From contig CBDDIR010000003.1 in NCBI GenBank assembly GCA_965229115.1, positions 1,240,001 through 1,304,000 on the forward strand: DNA of 64,000 nucleotides, in the 5' to 3' direction. The position numbers and the translations under genes were made by a program. This document shows positions 1 through 8,485 of this stretch, piece after piece. Positions within the stretch are counted from its first letter, which is position 1. The number at the start of each line of letters is the position of its first letter. The notes beneath the pieces were generated by a model. It was not told the DNA's origin. It ran no database searches and was given only the letters and a program-made list of their open reading frames with translations. The stretch is from UBA7672 sp965229115 (GTDB lineage: Bacteria > Pseudomonadota > Alphaproteobacteria > Caulobacterales > Hyphomonadaceae).

Positions 1-376
1 TGCGCGCGGAGGAGGCGTCGCCGGGGATGGGTTTCTCGGTGAGCGTGGCGGAGAATTTGCGCGGGGTGACGAGGTCGAGCTGCACCTTCTGCGGGGTCGG
101 ATAGAGGACCTGGAATTCCTCGATGTGCGCGTCCCAGCCCCAGGCCTTGAAACGGGCGAGCGTGTCTTCCGCGTTGGCCTTGTCGTGTGGCGAGCCGACA
201 TGGTTGGGCTCGGCCGCCATCTTCTTCATCCAGCCATCCATTTCGGAGGAGGAGATGAAGCTGTCGAATTTGGCTTCGACGTCGGCCTGGCTCGTTGTTG
301 CTTGCTGGGTGAGAGCGGGCGTGGCGAGAAGGCCGGCGGCCAGGAGGCTGGCGGCGAGGAGGAGTGACTTGCGCAT
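1..376 (-). CDS. N-terminal part of a secreted M28-type (NAALADase/glutamate carboxypeptidase II-like) peptidase
   Basis: The gene runs off the left edge, so only its first 125 residues are visible. It starts at an ATG read leftwards from 376 with a clear signal peptide (MRKSLLLAASLLAAGLL, then small residues to about residue 26). The mature start contains MKKMAAEPNHVGSPHDKANA and FKAWGWDAHIEEFQVLYPTP, which resembles the N-terminal region of NAALADase/transferrin-receptor-like zinc carboxypeptidases. The catalytic domain lies outside the window, so activity cannot be confirmed. The likely role is periplasmic peptide hydrolysis. Family call is from recognised sequence pattern; the general M28 assignment is surer than the exact subfamily. 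Confidence 0.75.
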   Translation of the reverse strand, partial: MRKSLLLAASLLAAGLLATPALTQQATTSQADVEAKFDSFISSSEMDGWMKKMAAEPNHVGSPHDKANAEDTLARFKAWGWDAHIEEFQVLYPTPQKVQLDLVTPRKFSATLTEKPIPGDASSAR

Positions 377-453
377 TGGCGTGCCCCACGACTTTGGAAG
401 TCGTGAGCTAGGCACGGGACCGTGTGGCTAGCAAGCCTGACGCCGGGGCGTAC

Positions 454-506
454 GCGCTCGTCCTTCGACGGACGCACGTGTCCCACGTGCTGCTCAGGAT
501 GAGCGC
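454..506. repeat. Dispersed 53-bp palindromic repeat, copy 1
   Basis: The outer arms GCGCTCGTCCT and AGGATGAGCGC are near-perfect inverted repeats. Inside them is a second stem, GCACGTG/CACGTGC, around TCC. The same unit recurs at 3703, 9975, 10049 (inverted), 37468 and 38918. It has the character of a REP-type extragenic palindrome. This copy lies between two minus-strand genes. Confidence 0.85.
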
Positions 507-513
507 TACTCTT

Positions 514-1599
514 CTACGGGGTCATGCCGGCGCGGAGGGCGCGTTCGTAGGCGAATTGTGCGAGGGGCGCGACGCGGCCTTCGTTCTGGGCGGCGGCGGC
601 GTTGGAGGCGGTGCCGTCACGGACGCGGCCGACAATGCCCTGCAGGATGCCGGCGAGGCGGAAGGCGTTGTATGCGAAATAATAGTCCAGCTCAGGCAGG
701 CCGGCGCGGCCGGTGAGTTCGCAGTAGCGGGCGACGTACTGGTCCTTGCTGGGGATGCCGTAGCCGGGCGTGTTGACGACGCCGGCGATGGACGGGCGCT
801 GCGGATCGGACGAGGGCATTTCCCACGACATGAGGTGGTAGGTGAAATCCGCGAGCGGGTCGCCGAGGGTGGAGAGCTCCCAGTCGAGGACGGCGAGGAC
901 GCGCGGCTCGGTGGGGTGCAGCACCATGTTGTCGATGCGATAGTCGCCGTGGACGATGGTGGTGGTTTCGTTGGCCGGGATGTTTTTCGGCAGCCAGTCG
1001 ATCAGCTTGTCCATCTCCGGGATCTTGGTGGTCTCGGACATCTGGTATTGCTTGGTCCAGCGGTGGATCTGGCGGGCGATGTAGTCGCCTTCCTTGCCGA
1101 AGCCTTCGAGGCCGGCCTTCTTCCAGTCGACATTGTGGAGGGCTGCGAAGGTGGAGACTTTCGCGTCGTAGATCGCGCCGCGCTGGGCGGGCGTGTAGTC
1201 GGGCAGCGTAGCGTCCCAGAGGATGCGGCCTTCGACCATGTCCATGATGTAGAACATCGTGCCGATGACGCTGTCGTCCTCGCAGAGGCCATAAGGGCGC
1301 GCGACGGGGAAGCCGAGCGGATGGAGGGCAGCGATGACGCGGTATTCGCGATCAACCGCGTGGGCGGAGGGCAGAAGCTTGCCCGGCGGCTTGCGCCGCA
1401 TGACGTATTTCTTCGAAGGCGTGATTAGCTGGTAGGTGGGGTTGGACTGACCGCCCTTGAACTGGCGGACGGTGAGCGGGCCCTTGTAGCCATCGACATT
1501 CGCTTCCATCCACGCGGCGAGTTTGGACTCGTCGAACTTGTGGCTGTCGGCGACGTCTTTCGTGCCGGAGAAGAGGTCGGTGGGGTTCGCTTCCGTCAT
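514..1599 (-). CDS. Phosphotransferase family protein (APH fold, ACAD10/11-type)
   Basis: 361 residues of an aminoglycoside-phosphotransferase-fold kinase of the acyl-CoA-dehydrogenase-associated branch. The N lobe holds VRQFKGGQSNPTYQL (about 44-58) and KYVMRRKPPG. The catalytic loop IVHGDYRIDNMVLH gives HGD at 217-219 and Asn224, and VLDWELSTLGDP provides the metal-binding Asp239. ACAD10/11 kinase domains phosphorylate 4-hydroxyacyl-CoA, so a role in hydroxy-fatty-acid catabolism is possible; the substrate here is inferred only. It starts with ATG 100 bp downstream of the dehydrogenase gene on the same strand and may be co-transcribed with it. It is not expected to be a resistance gene. Confidence 0.88.
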   Translation of the reverse strand: MTEANPTDLFSGTKDVADSHKFDESKLAAWMEANVDGYKGPLTVRQFKGGQSNPTYQLITPSKKYVMRRKPPGKLLPSAHAVDREYRVIAALHPLGFPVARPYGLCEDDSVIGTMFYIMDMVEGRILWDATLPDYTPAQRGAIYDAKVSTFAALHNVDWKKAGLEGFGKEGDYIARQIHRWTKQYQMSETTKIPEMDKLIDWLPKNIPANETTTIVHGDYRIDNMVLHPTEPRVLAVLDWELSTLGDPLADFTYHLMSWEMPSSDPQRPSIAGVVNTPGYGIPSKDQYVARYCELTGRAGLPELDYYFAYNAFRLAGILQGIVGRVRDGTASNAAAAQNEGRVAPLAQFAYERALRAGMTP

Positions 1600-1699
1600 G
1601 TCTCGCCTGTCACGCCATACCGGTTATTCGATCCCTGATTAGGGCGGCAGGGCGGACAGGTCGAGGGGTTTCTTGGGCTGAGGGAGGGGATACGCGCGG

Positions 1700-2791
1700 T
1701 TACGGCCGGATGCGGATTTCCGTGCGCTGGAATGGCCCGGCATTCGCGGCGGCGTGGGCTACGGCCTCGTTGACATTGTCCAGAGCGAAGACGGCCGTTT
1801 CGACGGCGTCGATGCGCAGGAGGCCGGAGCGGATGAGCTTCACCAGCTGGGCCGGGGCGTGGGGCGGGTACATCCAGACGCCGTGGATCGTGATGCACTG
1901 GCGCATGATCCATGCGTAGGGGAGTTCGAGCCCGGGGCCGCCCTGCATGTTGATGCCGCCCATGAGGACGACGCGGCCATACGGGCGCACGGCCATGATG
2001 GCGGCGCGGGCCTGGGTGGCGCTGGCGACCGGTGGGAGAATGTCGAAGACGAGGTCGATGGGGCCGGGCGCGGCGGCGAGCATGGCGTTGCGGTCGGCGG
2101 TTTCATCGCCCGTCATGGCGACGGTGCGGAGGCGGGGGCCGTGGAGTTTTTCGAGACCGGCGAGTGCGGCGGCGTTGCGGCCGGTGGCGATGACGGCGCC
2201 TGCGCCCATGGCGAGCGCGAGGGCGACGGCGGCTGAACCGAACATGCCGGTGGCGCCGCTGACGAGCACTGTCTCGCCCGGCTGCAGATTGCCTGCGAGG
2301 AAGCCGCCATAGGGCACGAGCAGCGAGCCCATATTGCACCATGCGCCGGGATTGCTCTCGTCGATGTTGCCTAGCGGGATCGCGTTCTCGGTTGGGATTC
2401 GCATCTGTTCGGCCCATGCGCCATCGTGGAAGTAGCGTTGCAGGCGGAGGCCGCCTTCGCCGCGGGCGCTGATGCCCTGCAGGGTGATGTCGGGGTTCAG
2501 CATGTCGTCGCGCGAGCGGACGGTGGCGTCGCAATAGACCCAGTCGCCGACTTTCAGGTGCGTCGCGTCGGGGCCCAACGCGCGGACGCGGCCGACTGCG
2601 CCGCCGCCGGGGACGACGGGTGTTTCGAGCAGGTAGTTGCGTTTGCCGCTGAGGACTTCGGCTGCGTAGGGGATGACGCGCGAGGCGTGGACATCGACGA
2701 TGACCTCGCCTGTGCCGGAGCTGATCGCGAGATCAGGCACGGTTTCGACGACGAGGGGTGTGCCGAAGGATTTGAGGATGGCTGCGCGCAT
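1700..2791 (-). CDS. Zinc-free medium-chain alcohol dehydrogenase/quinone oxidoreductase family protein
   Basis: 363 residues. A GroES-like N-terminal half (PVVPGGGAVGRVRALGPD, about 58-75, then VGDWVYCD) is followed by a Rossmann segment VLVSGATGMFGSAAVALALA at about 176-195. The Cys/His ligands of the catalytic zinc are absent, as in quinone oxidoreductase-like MDR enzymes, so NAD(P)H-dependent reduction of an alpha,beta-unsaturated carbonyl or quinone is the likely chemistry. It is divergent from the MmyB-type regulator at 2896 with about 104 bp between starts, and such pairs are commonly regulator and target. Substrate unknown. Confidence 0.82.
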   Translation of the reverse strand: MRAAILKSFGTPLVVETVPDLAISSGTGEVIVDVHASRVIPYAAEVLSGKRNYLLETPVVPGGGAVGRVRALGPDATHLKVGDWVYCDATVRSRDDMLNPDITLQGISARGEGGLRLQRYFHDGAWAEQMRIPTENAIPLGNIDESNPGAWCNMGSLLVPYGGFLAGNLQPGETVLVSGATGMFGSAAVALALAMGAGAVIATGRNAAALAGLEKLHGPRLRTVAMTGDETADRNAMLAAAPGPIDLVFDILPPVASATQARAAIMAVRPYGRVVLMGGINMQGGPGLELPYAWIMRQCITIHGVWMYPPHAPAQLVKLIRSGLLRIDAVETAVFALDNVNEAVAHAAANAGPFQRTEIRIRP

Positions 2792-2850
2792 GAGGTGTCT
2801 CCGTCTGCTGGACGTGAGGGGTACGCGGCTTTAGGGTGGTCGTGCAGACC

Positions 2851-2879
2851 TAGTATTATCCTGGGATTGGATAGTCCTA
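2851..2879. promoter_or_regulatory. Candidate operator between divergent dehydrogenase and regulator genes
   Basis: TAGTATTATCC and GGATAGTCCTA are 11-bp arms (9 of 11 pair) around a 7-bp spacer in the only intergenic space shared by the two divergent genes. The AT-rich composition stands out in this GC-rich region. The likely ligand is the XRE/MmyB regulator encoded just downstream; this is inferred from position and symmetry. Confidence 0.5.
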
Positions 2880-2895
2880 CCTTCGTGAGGCTTCG

Positions 2896-3693
2896 ATGGC
2901 GGATACGGCGCGAGCGTTGGTTGCAGAGCCGCTCAACAAGGAGCTGGGCGATTTCCTGCGGTCGCGGCGCGAGCGGCTGACGCCGAAGGCCGTTGGCTTG
3001 AGCGGCGGGCAGCGGCGGCGGACGGCGGGGCTGCGACGCGAGGAGGTGGCGGAGCTCGCTGGGATCGGCGTCGACTGGTATGTGCGGCTTGAGCAGGGGC
3101 GTAGCGTGCGGCCGTCGGCTGGGACAGTCGATGCGCTGGCGCGGGCGCTGAAGCTGAGCAAGGCGGAGCATGCGCATTTGAAGGCGTTGACGCGGCCTGT
3201 GGCGCCGGGTGCGTTCGTGCGTGAGGTTGTGCCGGATGCCGTGCGGCGCGTGGTCGAGAGTTTGAACCAGCCGGCCTATGTGAGCGGGCGGCGGTTTGAT
3301 GTGCTGGCGTGGAATGCGGCGGCGGATGAGATCTTCGGCTACAGCCGTGTGGCGGAGGACGAGCGCAATACGTTGTTGTCGCTACTGACGAAGCCGGCGA
3401 CGCGGAAGCTGTTTGGCGCCGGGTGGGAAGCTGAGGCGCGGCGCGTGCTGGCGCAGTTCCGGCAGGTGCATGATCTGTGGTCGCATGATCCAGCGTTTGT
3501 GGAGTTGCGGGAGCGGGTGCGGGCGGGGTGTCCGGAGTTTGACGGATGGTGGAAGTCGCATGAGGTGCGCTCGGCCGTCGCGGGGCGGAAGCGGTTACGG
3601 CATCCGAAGCTGGGCGTGCTGGAGTTCGAGTATGCGACGTTCCAGGCGAATGATGATCCGGGGCTGAAGCTGGCGATTTTTACGCGGGTGTAG
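2896..3693 (+). CDS. Helix-turn-helix regulator with MmyB-like ligand-binding domain
   Basis: 265 residues. The XRE-type HTH spans about 16-95 and includes the family signature RRTAGLRREEVAELAGI and DWYVRLEQGR. The remainder (about 105-260) matches the MmyB-like C-terminal domain, with AYVSGRRFDVLAWNAAAD and the closing GVLEFEYATFQANDDPGLKL. In characterised relatives this domain binds a fatty-acid-like ligand and the protein represses or activates a neighbouring dehydrogenase or reductase. The divergent dehydrogenase at 1700-2791 is the obvious target. The ATG at 2896 is preceded by a weak GTGAGG ribosome binding site. Confidence 0.92.
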   Translation: MADTARALVAEPLNKELGDFLRSRRERLTPKAVGLSGGQRRRTAGLRREEVAELAGIGVDWYVRLEQGRSVRPSAGTVDALARALKLSKAEHAHLKALTRPVAPGAFVREVVPDAVRRVVESLNQPAYVSGRRFDVLAWNAAADEIFGYSRVAEDERNTLLSLLTKPATRKLFGAGWEAEARRVLAQFRQVHDLWSHDPAFVELRERVRAGCPEFDGWWKSHEVRSAVAGRKRLRHPKLGVLEFEYATFQANDDPGLKLAIFTRV

Positions 3694-3702
3694 GTGGGTG
3701 TC

Positions 3703-3755
3703 GCGCGCGTGCTTCGACGGACGGCCCGCTTTGCGGGCCTGCTCAGCATGAGCGC
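3703..3755. repeat. Dispersed 53-bp palindromic repeat, copy 2
   Basis: A diverged copy with outer arms GCGCGTGCTTCGACGGAC and GCTCAGCATGAGCGC and an inner stem GGCCCGC/GCGGGCC. It lies between the convergent genes for the HTH regulator and purD. Confidence 0.8.
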
Positions 3756-3764
3756 CCATCACGG

Positions 3765-3869
3765 CTTGTCATCCCGGCGGTAGCGAAGCGGAGAGCCGGG
3801 ACCCATCGGGAGGCTATCGTGGCGGCGCAATGGTTCCCGGATAGCGCTGCGCGCTTCCGGGATGACAAG
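3765..3869. repeat. 105-bp palindromic element with 13-bp perfect terminal inverted repeats
   Basis: The element opens with CTTGTCATCCCGG and closes with CCGGGATGACAAG, an exact inverted match. The interior is GC-rich and contains further short stems. Such GTCATCCCGG-bounded units are common repeats in alphaproteobacteria. It directly abuts repeat copy 2 and fills the convergent gap ahead of the purD stop codon, so the folded transcript may end or protect both mRNAs. Confidence 0.75.
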
Positions 3870-3872
3870 TTG

Positions 3873-5159
3873 TTACCCCCGCTTCAGCGCGCGCCAGGCG
3901 ATGTCGCGGCGGGAGAAGCCGTCTGTCCAGTCGATGGTGTCGACGGCTTTGTAGGCTTGGGTGACGGCGTCTTGCAGGGTGGGGGCGGTGGCGGTGACGG
4001 TGAGGACGCGGCCGCCGTTGGCGAGGATGTTGTCGCCGTCTTGCTTGGTGCCGGAGTGGAAGATGGTGACGCCGTCCACCTTTGCGGCTTCGTCGAGCTT
4101 GCCGATGACGCCGCCTTTCCTGGGCTCGCCGGGATAGCCGCTGCCGGCCATGACGACGGTGACGGCGTGATCCGAGAAGCGTTCGAGGCGGGCGCAGCCG
4201 GCGAGGCCGCCGGTGGCGCAGGCGAGGAATTGAGGGAGCGGATCGTCCTTCAGGCGGGTCATGATGACCTGGCATTCGGGGTCACCGAAGCGGACGTTGT
4301 ATTCGACGACGCGGGGGCCGTGTTTCTCGTCGATCATCAGGCCAACGAACAGGACGCCGCGATAGGGGCGGCCATCCTTGCGCATGCCGTCGACGGTGGG
4401 CGTGACGATCTCGTCCATGACGCGCTGCTGCATGGCGGCGTCGAGGATGGGGGCGGGCGAGTAGGCGCCCATGCCGCCGGTGTTGGGGCCGGTGTCGCCA
4501 TCGCCGACGCGTTTGTGGTCTTGGGCGCCCGCCAGGGCTACGGCGGTTTCGCCATCGCAGAGGGCGAAGAAGCTGGCTTCCTCGCCGTGCATGAATTCCT
4601 CGATGACGAGGGAGGCGGAGGCTGAGCCGAACTTGCCGCCGAGCATGGCGTCGATTTCGGCTTCGGCTTCGGCGCGGGTTTCGGGGATGACGACGCCTTT
4701 TCCTGCCGCCAGGCCGTCAGCTTTCAGCACGTAGGGCGGGCCGTCGAAGGTATCGAGATAGGCTTTGGCTTCGGCGGCTTGCGTAGTGTCGAAGCGGCGA
4801 TAGCGCGCCGTCGGGATGTTGTGCTTCGCCATGAAGTCTTTCGAGAAGCCCTTCGATCCTTCGAGCATGGCGGCGCGGGCGGAGGGGCCGAAGACCGGGA
4901 TGTCGATGGCGCGGAGCTTGTCGGCGAGGCCGAGGACGAGGGGGACTTCCGGGCCGACGATGACGAGGTTCGGGCGTTCCTGTTTCGCGAGGCGAACGAG
5001 GCCGTCGATGTCGTCGGCGGCGACGTTCACGCATTCGGCAAGTTGCGCGATGCCGGGATTGCCGGGGGCGGCGACGATGCCGGTCACGCGGGGGCTCTGC
5101 TTGAGGCGCCAGGCGAGGGCGTGTTCGCGGCCGCCGGATCCGACAATGAGGATTTTCAT
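3873..5159 (-). CDS. purD: Phosphoribosylamine--glycine ligase
   Basis: 428 residues, the normal length. This cytosolic enzyme joins 5-phosphoribosylamine and glycine with ATP in the second step of de novo purine synthesis. The N domain opens with MKILIVGSGGREHALAWRL. The ATP-grasp region includes YVLKADGLAAGKGVVI and VVIEEF-like LVIEEFMHGEEASFFALCDG, followed by HKRVGDGDTGPNTGGMGAYSP and VVEYNVRFGDPECQ, all hallmark PurD motifs. It is divergent from a small hypothetical gene at 5244 and convergent with the HTH regulator. Confidence 0.98.
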   Translation of the reverse strand: MKILIVGSGGREHALAWRLKQSPRVTGIVAAPGNPGIAQLAECVNVAADDIDGLVRLAKQERPNLVIVGPEVPLVLGLADKLRAIDIPVFGPSARAAMLEGSKGFSKDFMAKHNIPTARYRRFDTTQAAEAKAYLDTFDGPPYVLKADGLAAGKGVVIPETRAEAEAEIDAMLGGKFGSASASLVIEEFMHGEEASFFALCDGETAVALAGAQDHKRVGDGDTGPNTGGMGAYSPAPILDAAMQQRVMDEIVTPTVDGMRKDGRPYRGVLFVGLMIDEKHGPRVVEYNVRFGDPECQVIMTRLKDDPLPQFLACATGGLAGCARLERFSDHAVTVVMAGSGYPGEPRKGGVIGKLDEAAKVDGVTIFHSGTKQDGDNILANGGRVLTVTATAPTLQDAVTQAYKAVDTIDWTDGFSRRDIAWRALKRG

Positions 5160-5243
5160 GTAAATTCCCGGCCGGCCCGAGGGCGAATGTTATACTGTGG
5201 GCCGGATTAGTACCGGCGGGGCCGGGAAGACAAGGTATCTTGC

Positions 5244-5666
5244 GTGACCGGACCCTCCTCCTTTTCTCGCGACAGCGATCTGACCGGCCTTTGGTCGGGC
5301 GAATACTGGTATGGCACGGGCAATCCGGTGCCGTTTTCGGCGCATATCGTGGACAATCTGGGGACGATCTCGGGGACCACGCTGGAGCCCAATACCTTTG
5401 CGCATCCGGGGCTGATCGAGCTGTCGGCGGATATTTCGGGCATGCGGGGCGAGCTGAGCGTGCAGTTCAACAAGCTGTACCACCCGGCGCCGGGCGTTCA
5501 CCGGGACGCGATCGTCTATTCGGGGACGGTGGATTCGAACTTCACGATGATCGACGGCGGATGGGTGCTGCCGGGCCTGTCGGGGCGGTTCGTGCTGGTG
5601 CGGGTGTCGCGCGGGGCGCAGGCGGCGAAGGCCAAGCGCGCGGTTGTGCTGGAGACTCGGTACTAG
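5244..5666 (+). CDS. Conserved hypothetical protein, probably beta-rich
   Basis: 140 residues from a GTG start. The protein opens SFSRDSDLTGLWSGEYWYGTG, continues with alternating hydrophobic strands, and contains SAHIVDNLGTISGTTLEP and DGGWVLPGLSGRFVLVRVSR. The pattern of a GLWSGEY opening and a late SGRFVLVR strand suggests a small beta-barrel or lipocalin-like fold, but I do not recognise a named family. No signal peptide is evident, so it is likely cytosolic. It sits divergently from purD and convergently (2-bp gap) with the TonB-dependent receptor. Confidence 0.75.
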   Translation: MTGPSSFSRDSDLTGLWSGEYWYGTGNPVPFSAHIVDNLGTISGTTLEPNTFAHPGLIELSADISGMRGELSVQFNKLYHPAPGVHRDAIVYSGTVDSNFTMIDGGWVLPGLSGRFVLVRVSRGAQAAKAKRAVVLETRY

Positions 5667-5667
5667 C

Positions 5668-7770
5668 TCAGAAGCTGCCGGAGACGGTGAGGACGACGCT
5701 TTTGCCGCGATGGCGGAAGCGGCGTTCCTCGTAGCTGAGCGGATCGGCGCGGGTGCCGGCGTAAACGAGGCGGCCGAGCGTGTCGTCTTCGTTGAGCAGG
5801 TTGTTGAGGCGCAGCTTGGCGTCTAGGCCGAAGACGTTCTTGTTCTGCACGTAGACGTCGAGCGCGCCGCCATGGTCGAGGCGGTGGACGCGCTGGTCGA
5901 TGCGCCAGAGGCCGGAGCCGCGATAGGCGAGGAAGTCTGCGCCCCAGGCCCAGTAGCTGTCGGGAATGTCCTGGCGGAATTTCAGGTCGATGCGGTCGAA
6001 GTCGACCTGGTTGAGCATGCGCGTCTGGCCGGTGATCGGGTCTTCGACGCGTTGTTCGCTGAGAAGGTAGAGCCAGTCGAGCTTGGCGCCGGGGAGGATG
6101 GCGGCGAGGCTGTAGGTGCCGGAGAGTTCGATGCCGTAGTCGACCGCGCTGTCGAGATTGCCTGCGCCTTCGAGGATGGTGATCGAGTTGTCCGGATTGA
6201 CGATGCGCGAGATCAGGATCTTGTCGTTCACGTCCTCGATGTCGCGGTGATAGAGGCGGATCTTCACGGGGCCGGTGAGGGGCGTCTTGCCGTTGACGAC
6301 GATTTCCTTGTCCCAGCTTTGTTCGGGGACGAGGTTCGGGTTGCCGCCGCTGGTCTGCTGATCGTTGTTCAGTGTGACGGAGGTGACGAAGTTCGCGAAG
6401 TCGAGCTGGCCGACGGCGCGTTCGAGACGGAAGGTAGCGTCCCAGTTGTCGTGGAAGGCCCAGGAGAGGGCAAGGAAGCCCTTGGGGCGCACGAACTCGC
6501 GGGTGAGCCCGTTGGCGCCGGACTGGGCAAGCTCGGAGTATTCGACGCCGAGGGAGGCTTGCGCGCTGAGTTTGTCGGTGAGCGGGCGGGAGTGGACGAG
6601 GGCGGCTTCGGCGCGGCGTTCTTCGACGCGGCTGTCTGTGCCGGGGACGGGGACGAGGACGTAGTCTGCGCCTGACAGCGTGTAGAACTGGCCGCTGGTG
6701 TCGAGATAGTTGAAGGCGCCTTCGAGGGAGACCTGCCAATCGGTCTTGTTGGCGCTGAGCGAGTATTCGCCGCGGACGATGGACTCGCCGCTTTCGCCTT
6801 CGGTGGCGACGCGCGAGCCGGTGCGGGGGCGGACGCCGAGATAGTCGACGAGGACGCCTTCGTGCGGGGCTGTCTTCTGCGTCTGATGCAGGCCGATGAG
6901 TTTGAGGCGGCCGGGGCCGACGCCGAACTCGTAGTCGCCGCCGATTTCGAGATTGTCGATCTCGTCGGCCTTCTCGTAGAAGCGCGCGCGATCGGGCAGG
7001 CGTGTGCCGGAGCGAAGCGAGAGTTCGCGCTGGGTCTTGTCTTCGCGATAGGCCAGCAGGCGGAGGTTGGCGACGGCGCCGTCGAGAGCTTCGTGCGAGA
7101 GATCGAGTGAGCCTTGCAGGCGCTCGTCGTCTGTCTCGTCGCGCTCGAGGCGGGTGTCGTACACCACCTTGCGGTTGTCGGTGACGTATTCGGGGCCGGC
7201 GACGGTGTCGCCTTTCTGGTCATGCAGGATGGAGGCGGTGTAGTTCCAGCCGGCGAGATCACCCGAGACGAAAAGCTTGCCGCGTTCGAGGCGGGGCGTG
7301 CGGTCTTCGCGGAGTTCGGGCGACCATTCCCAGCGGCCGGTCATGGCGCCGCCGCGGGTGATGACGTTGACCACGTAGCCTGAGAGGCCGGGGATGTTGA
7401 GGCGGGCGCCATCGACGATCTCGATGCGGACGACGCGGTCGGCGGAAATGCGGGTGAGCGCGTCCTGCGCGCTGGTGGCTTTGGACGAGATGCGCTGGGA
7501 GTTGATGAGGACGTTGGCGCCGCCCTGGCCTAGGCCGCGCTTTTCGGCGCTCTCGGTGATGGTGAAGCCGGGGGTCTGCTGGACCATGTCGAGGGCGGAA
7601 CGGGGGGAGTAGCGGGCGTAGAATTCCGGGCCGTACACGGTCTCGGTGACCTTCGCGCCTGGGGCGGCGAGGTCGGTGTTGGCCTGGGCGAAAGCGGGCG
7701 CGGCCAGCAGGGTGGCGGCGATGAGCGTTGCGCCAAGGGTGGCGGGTGCGAATGGTCTGGTTCTGGTCAA
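5668..7770 (-). CDS. TonB-dependent outer membrane receptor
   Basis: About 700 residues from a probable TTG start at 7770, chosen because it directly precedes a signal peptide (TRTRPFAPATLGATLIAATL ending AAPAFAQA). The plug domain shows SALDMVQQTPGFTI, GGANVLINSQRISSK and ADRVVRIEIVDGARLNIPG. The rest is a long beta-barrel with alternating aromatic strands, ending in a terminal Phe (VVLTVSGSF) as expected for an outer membrane protein. It would import a siderophore, sugar or other ligand with TonB energy; the substrate is unknown. Reading further upstream to 8028 is possible but would overlap the gene at 7904 and bury the signal peptide. Confidence 0.9.
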   Translation of the reverse strand: MTRTRPFAPATLGATLIAATLLAAPAFAQANTDLAAPGAKVTETVYGPEFYARYSPRSALDMVQQTPGFTITESAEKRGLGQGGANVLINSQRISSKATSAQDALTRISADRVVRIEIVDGARLNIPGLSGYVVNVITRGGAMTGRWEWSPELREDRTPRLERGKLFVSGDLAGWNYTASILHDQKGDTVAGPEYVTDNRKVVYDTRLERDETDDERLQGSLDLSHEALDGAVANLRLLAYREDKTQRELSLRSGTRLPDRARFYEKADEIDNLEIGGDYEFGVGPGRLKLIGLHQTQKTAPHEGVLVDYLGVRPRTGSRVATEGESGESIVRGEYSLSANKTDWQVSLEGAFNYLDTSGQFYTLSGADYVLVPVPGTDSRVEERRAEAALVHSRPLTDKLSAQASLGVEYSELAQSGANGLTREFVRPKGFLALSWAFHDNWDATFRLERAVGQLDFANFVTSVTLNNDQQTSGGNPNLVPEQSWDKEIVVNGKTPLTGPVKIRLYHRDIEDVNDKILISRIVNPDNSITILEGAGNLDSAVDYGIELSGTYSLAAILPGAKLDWLYLLSEQRVEDPITGQTRMLNQVDFDRIDLKFRQDIPDSYWAWGADFLAYRGSGLWRIDQRVHRLDHGGALDVYVQNKNVFGLDAKLRLNNLLNEDDTLGRLVYAGTRADPLSYEERRFRHRGKSVVLTVSGSF

Positions 7771-7903
7771 GTTCGATGCCCCGGACGACGCCGCTGGATA
7801 GCCGCGTGCCCCTACGGAATTATTGATCGGACCCAAAGAAACGTTGCCGTGTGGTGCTGTGAGCCTTGGGAGAGCCGCCCGTATTCGCGGGAAATCGCGA
7901 GAT

Positions 7904-8428
7904 TTAGTACGGGTAAGGGATGGCCGAGGCTGGCCAGAAATGCTGGACGTGCATGGCTGGCCGGATTCTTTCGCGCCACGCGAATCCCTCACCCGAACGT
8001 TTGGCGTAGTCCGCATCGGCCAAGGCATTCATGGCCGGATAAATGTCGGACGGCGGCATGAAGACCGCTTCACGCGAAACATCGACATAGCCACGCAGGC
8101 TGGCGACGCCGAGAAAAGCGGAAATCACCCGATCAAGCGGGAGGTCATTCCCAGACATGCTCGCAACGTGGGCGGGAACATCGGCGGCATCGACCAGCAG
8201 CTGATGGACAGATGTATTGTACAGCGTGGGTGTGGCGAGGCCGAGGCTGGCCAGAATTTCGGTTGGGACCTCGAGATCGAGCTGGAAGCTGTGCCAGAAA
8301 TATTCCCCCGCTTTTGCTTCGCCATCAGGGCGACCGCATTCGGGGTCTTTTGACCAGTGCAGCATTTGCACAGTCGTTTGCAGCAGTACGGCTGCGAGCT
8401 GCAAATTAGTCCCAATTGAAGCCGTCAT
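7904..8428 (-). CDS. Hypothetical protein
   Basis: 174 residues of plausible globular sequence, not recognised. It contains LHWSKDPECGRPDGEAKAGEYFWHSFQLDLEVPTEI-like and YVDVSREAVFMPPSDIYPAMN segments (given here in pieces: FWHSFQLDLEVP, DVSREAVFMPP) and has no signal peptide or membrane helix. Base composition is visibly less GC-rich than its neighbours, and codon choice is less biased, which may mean recent acquisition. It is divergent from xseA with a 57-bp gap, and lies upstream of the receptor gene on the same strand with a gap of about 130 bp. Confidence 0.6.
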   Translation of the reverse strand: MTASIGTNLQLAAVLLQTTVQMLHWSKDPECGRPDGEAKAGEYFWHSFQLDLEVPTEILASLGLATPTLYNTSVHQLLVDAADVPAHVASMSGNDLPLDRVISAFLGVASLRGYVDVSREAVFMPPSDIYPAMNALADADYAKRSGEGFAWRERIRPAMHVQHFWPASAIPYPY

Positions 8429-8485
8429 GCGATGCCCCCAACGAAAGGGTGCGCCCGTGCGCGCAGCCGTCCTATACTAATTCGC

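Noticed and set aside
7771..8028. N-terminal extension of the TonB-dependent receptor to an ATG at 8028
   Set aside because: It overlaps the gene at 7904, has no receptor-like sequence and places the signal peptide 87 residues inside the protein.
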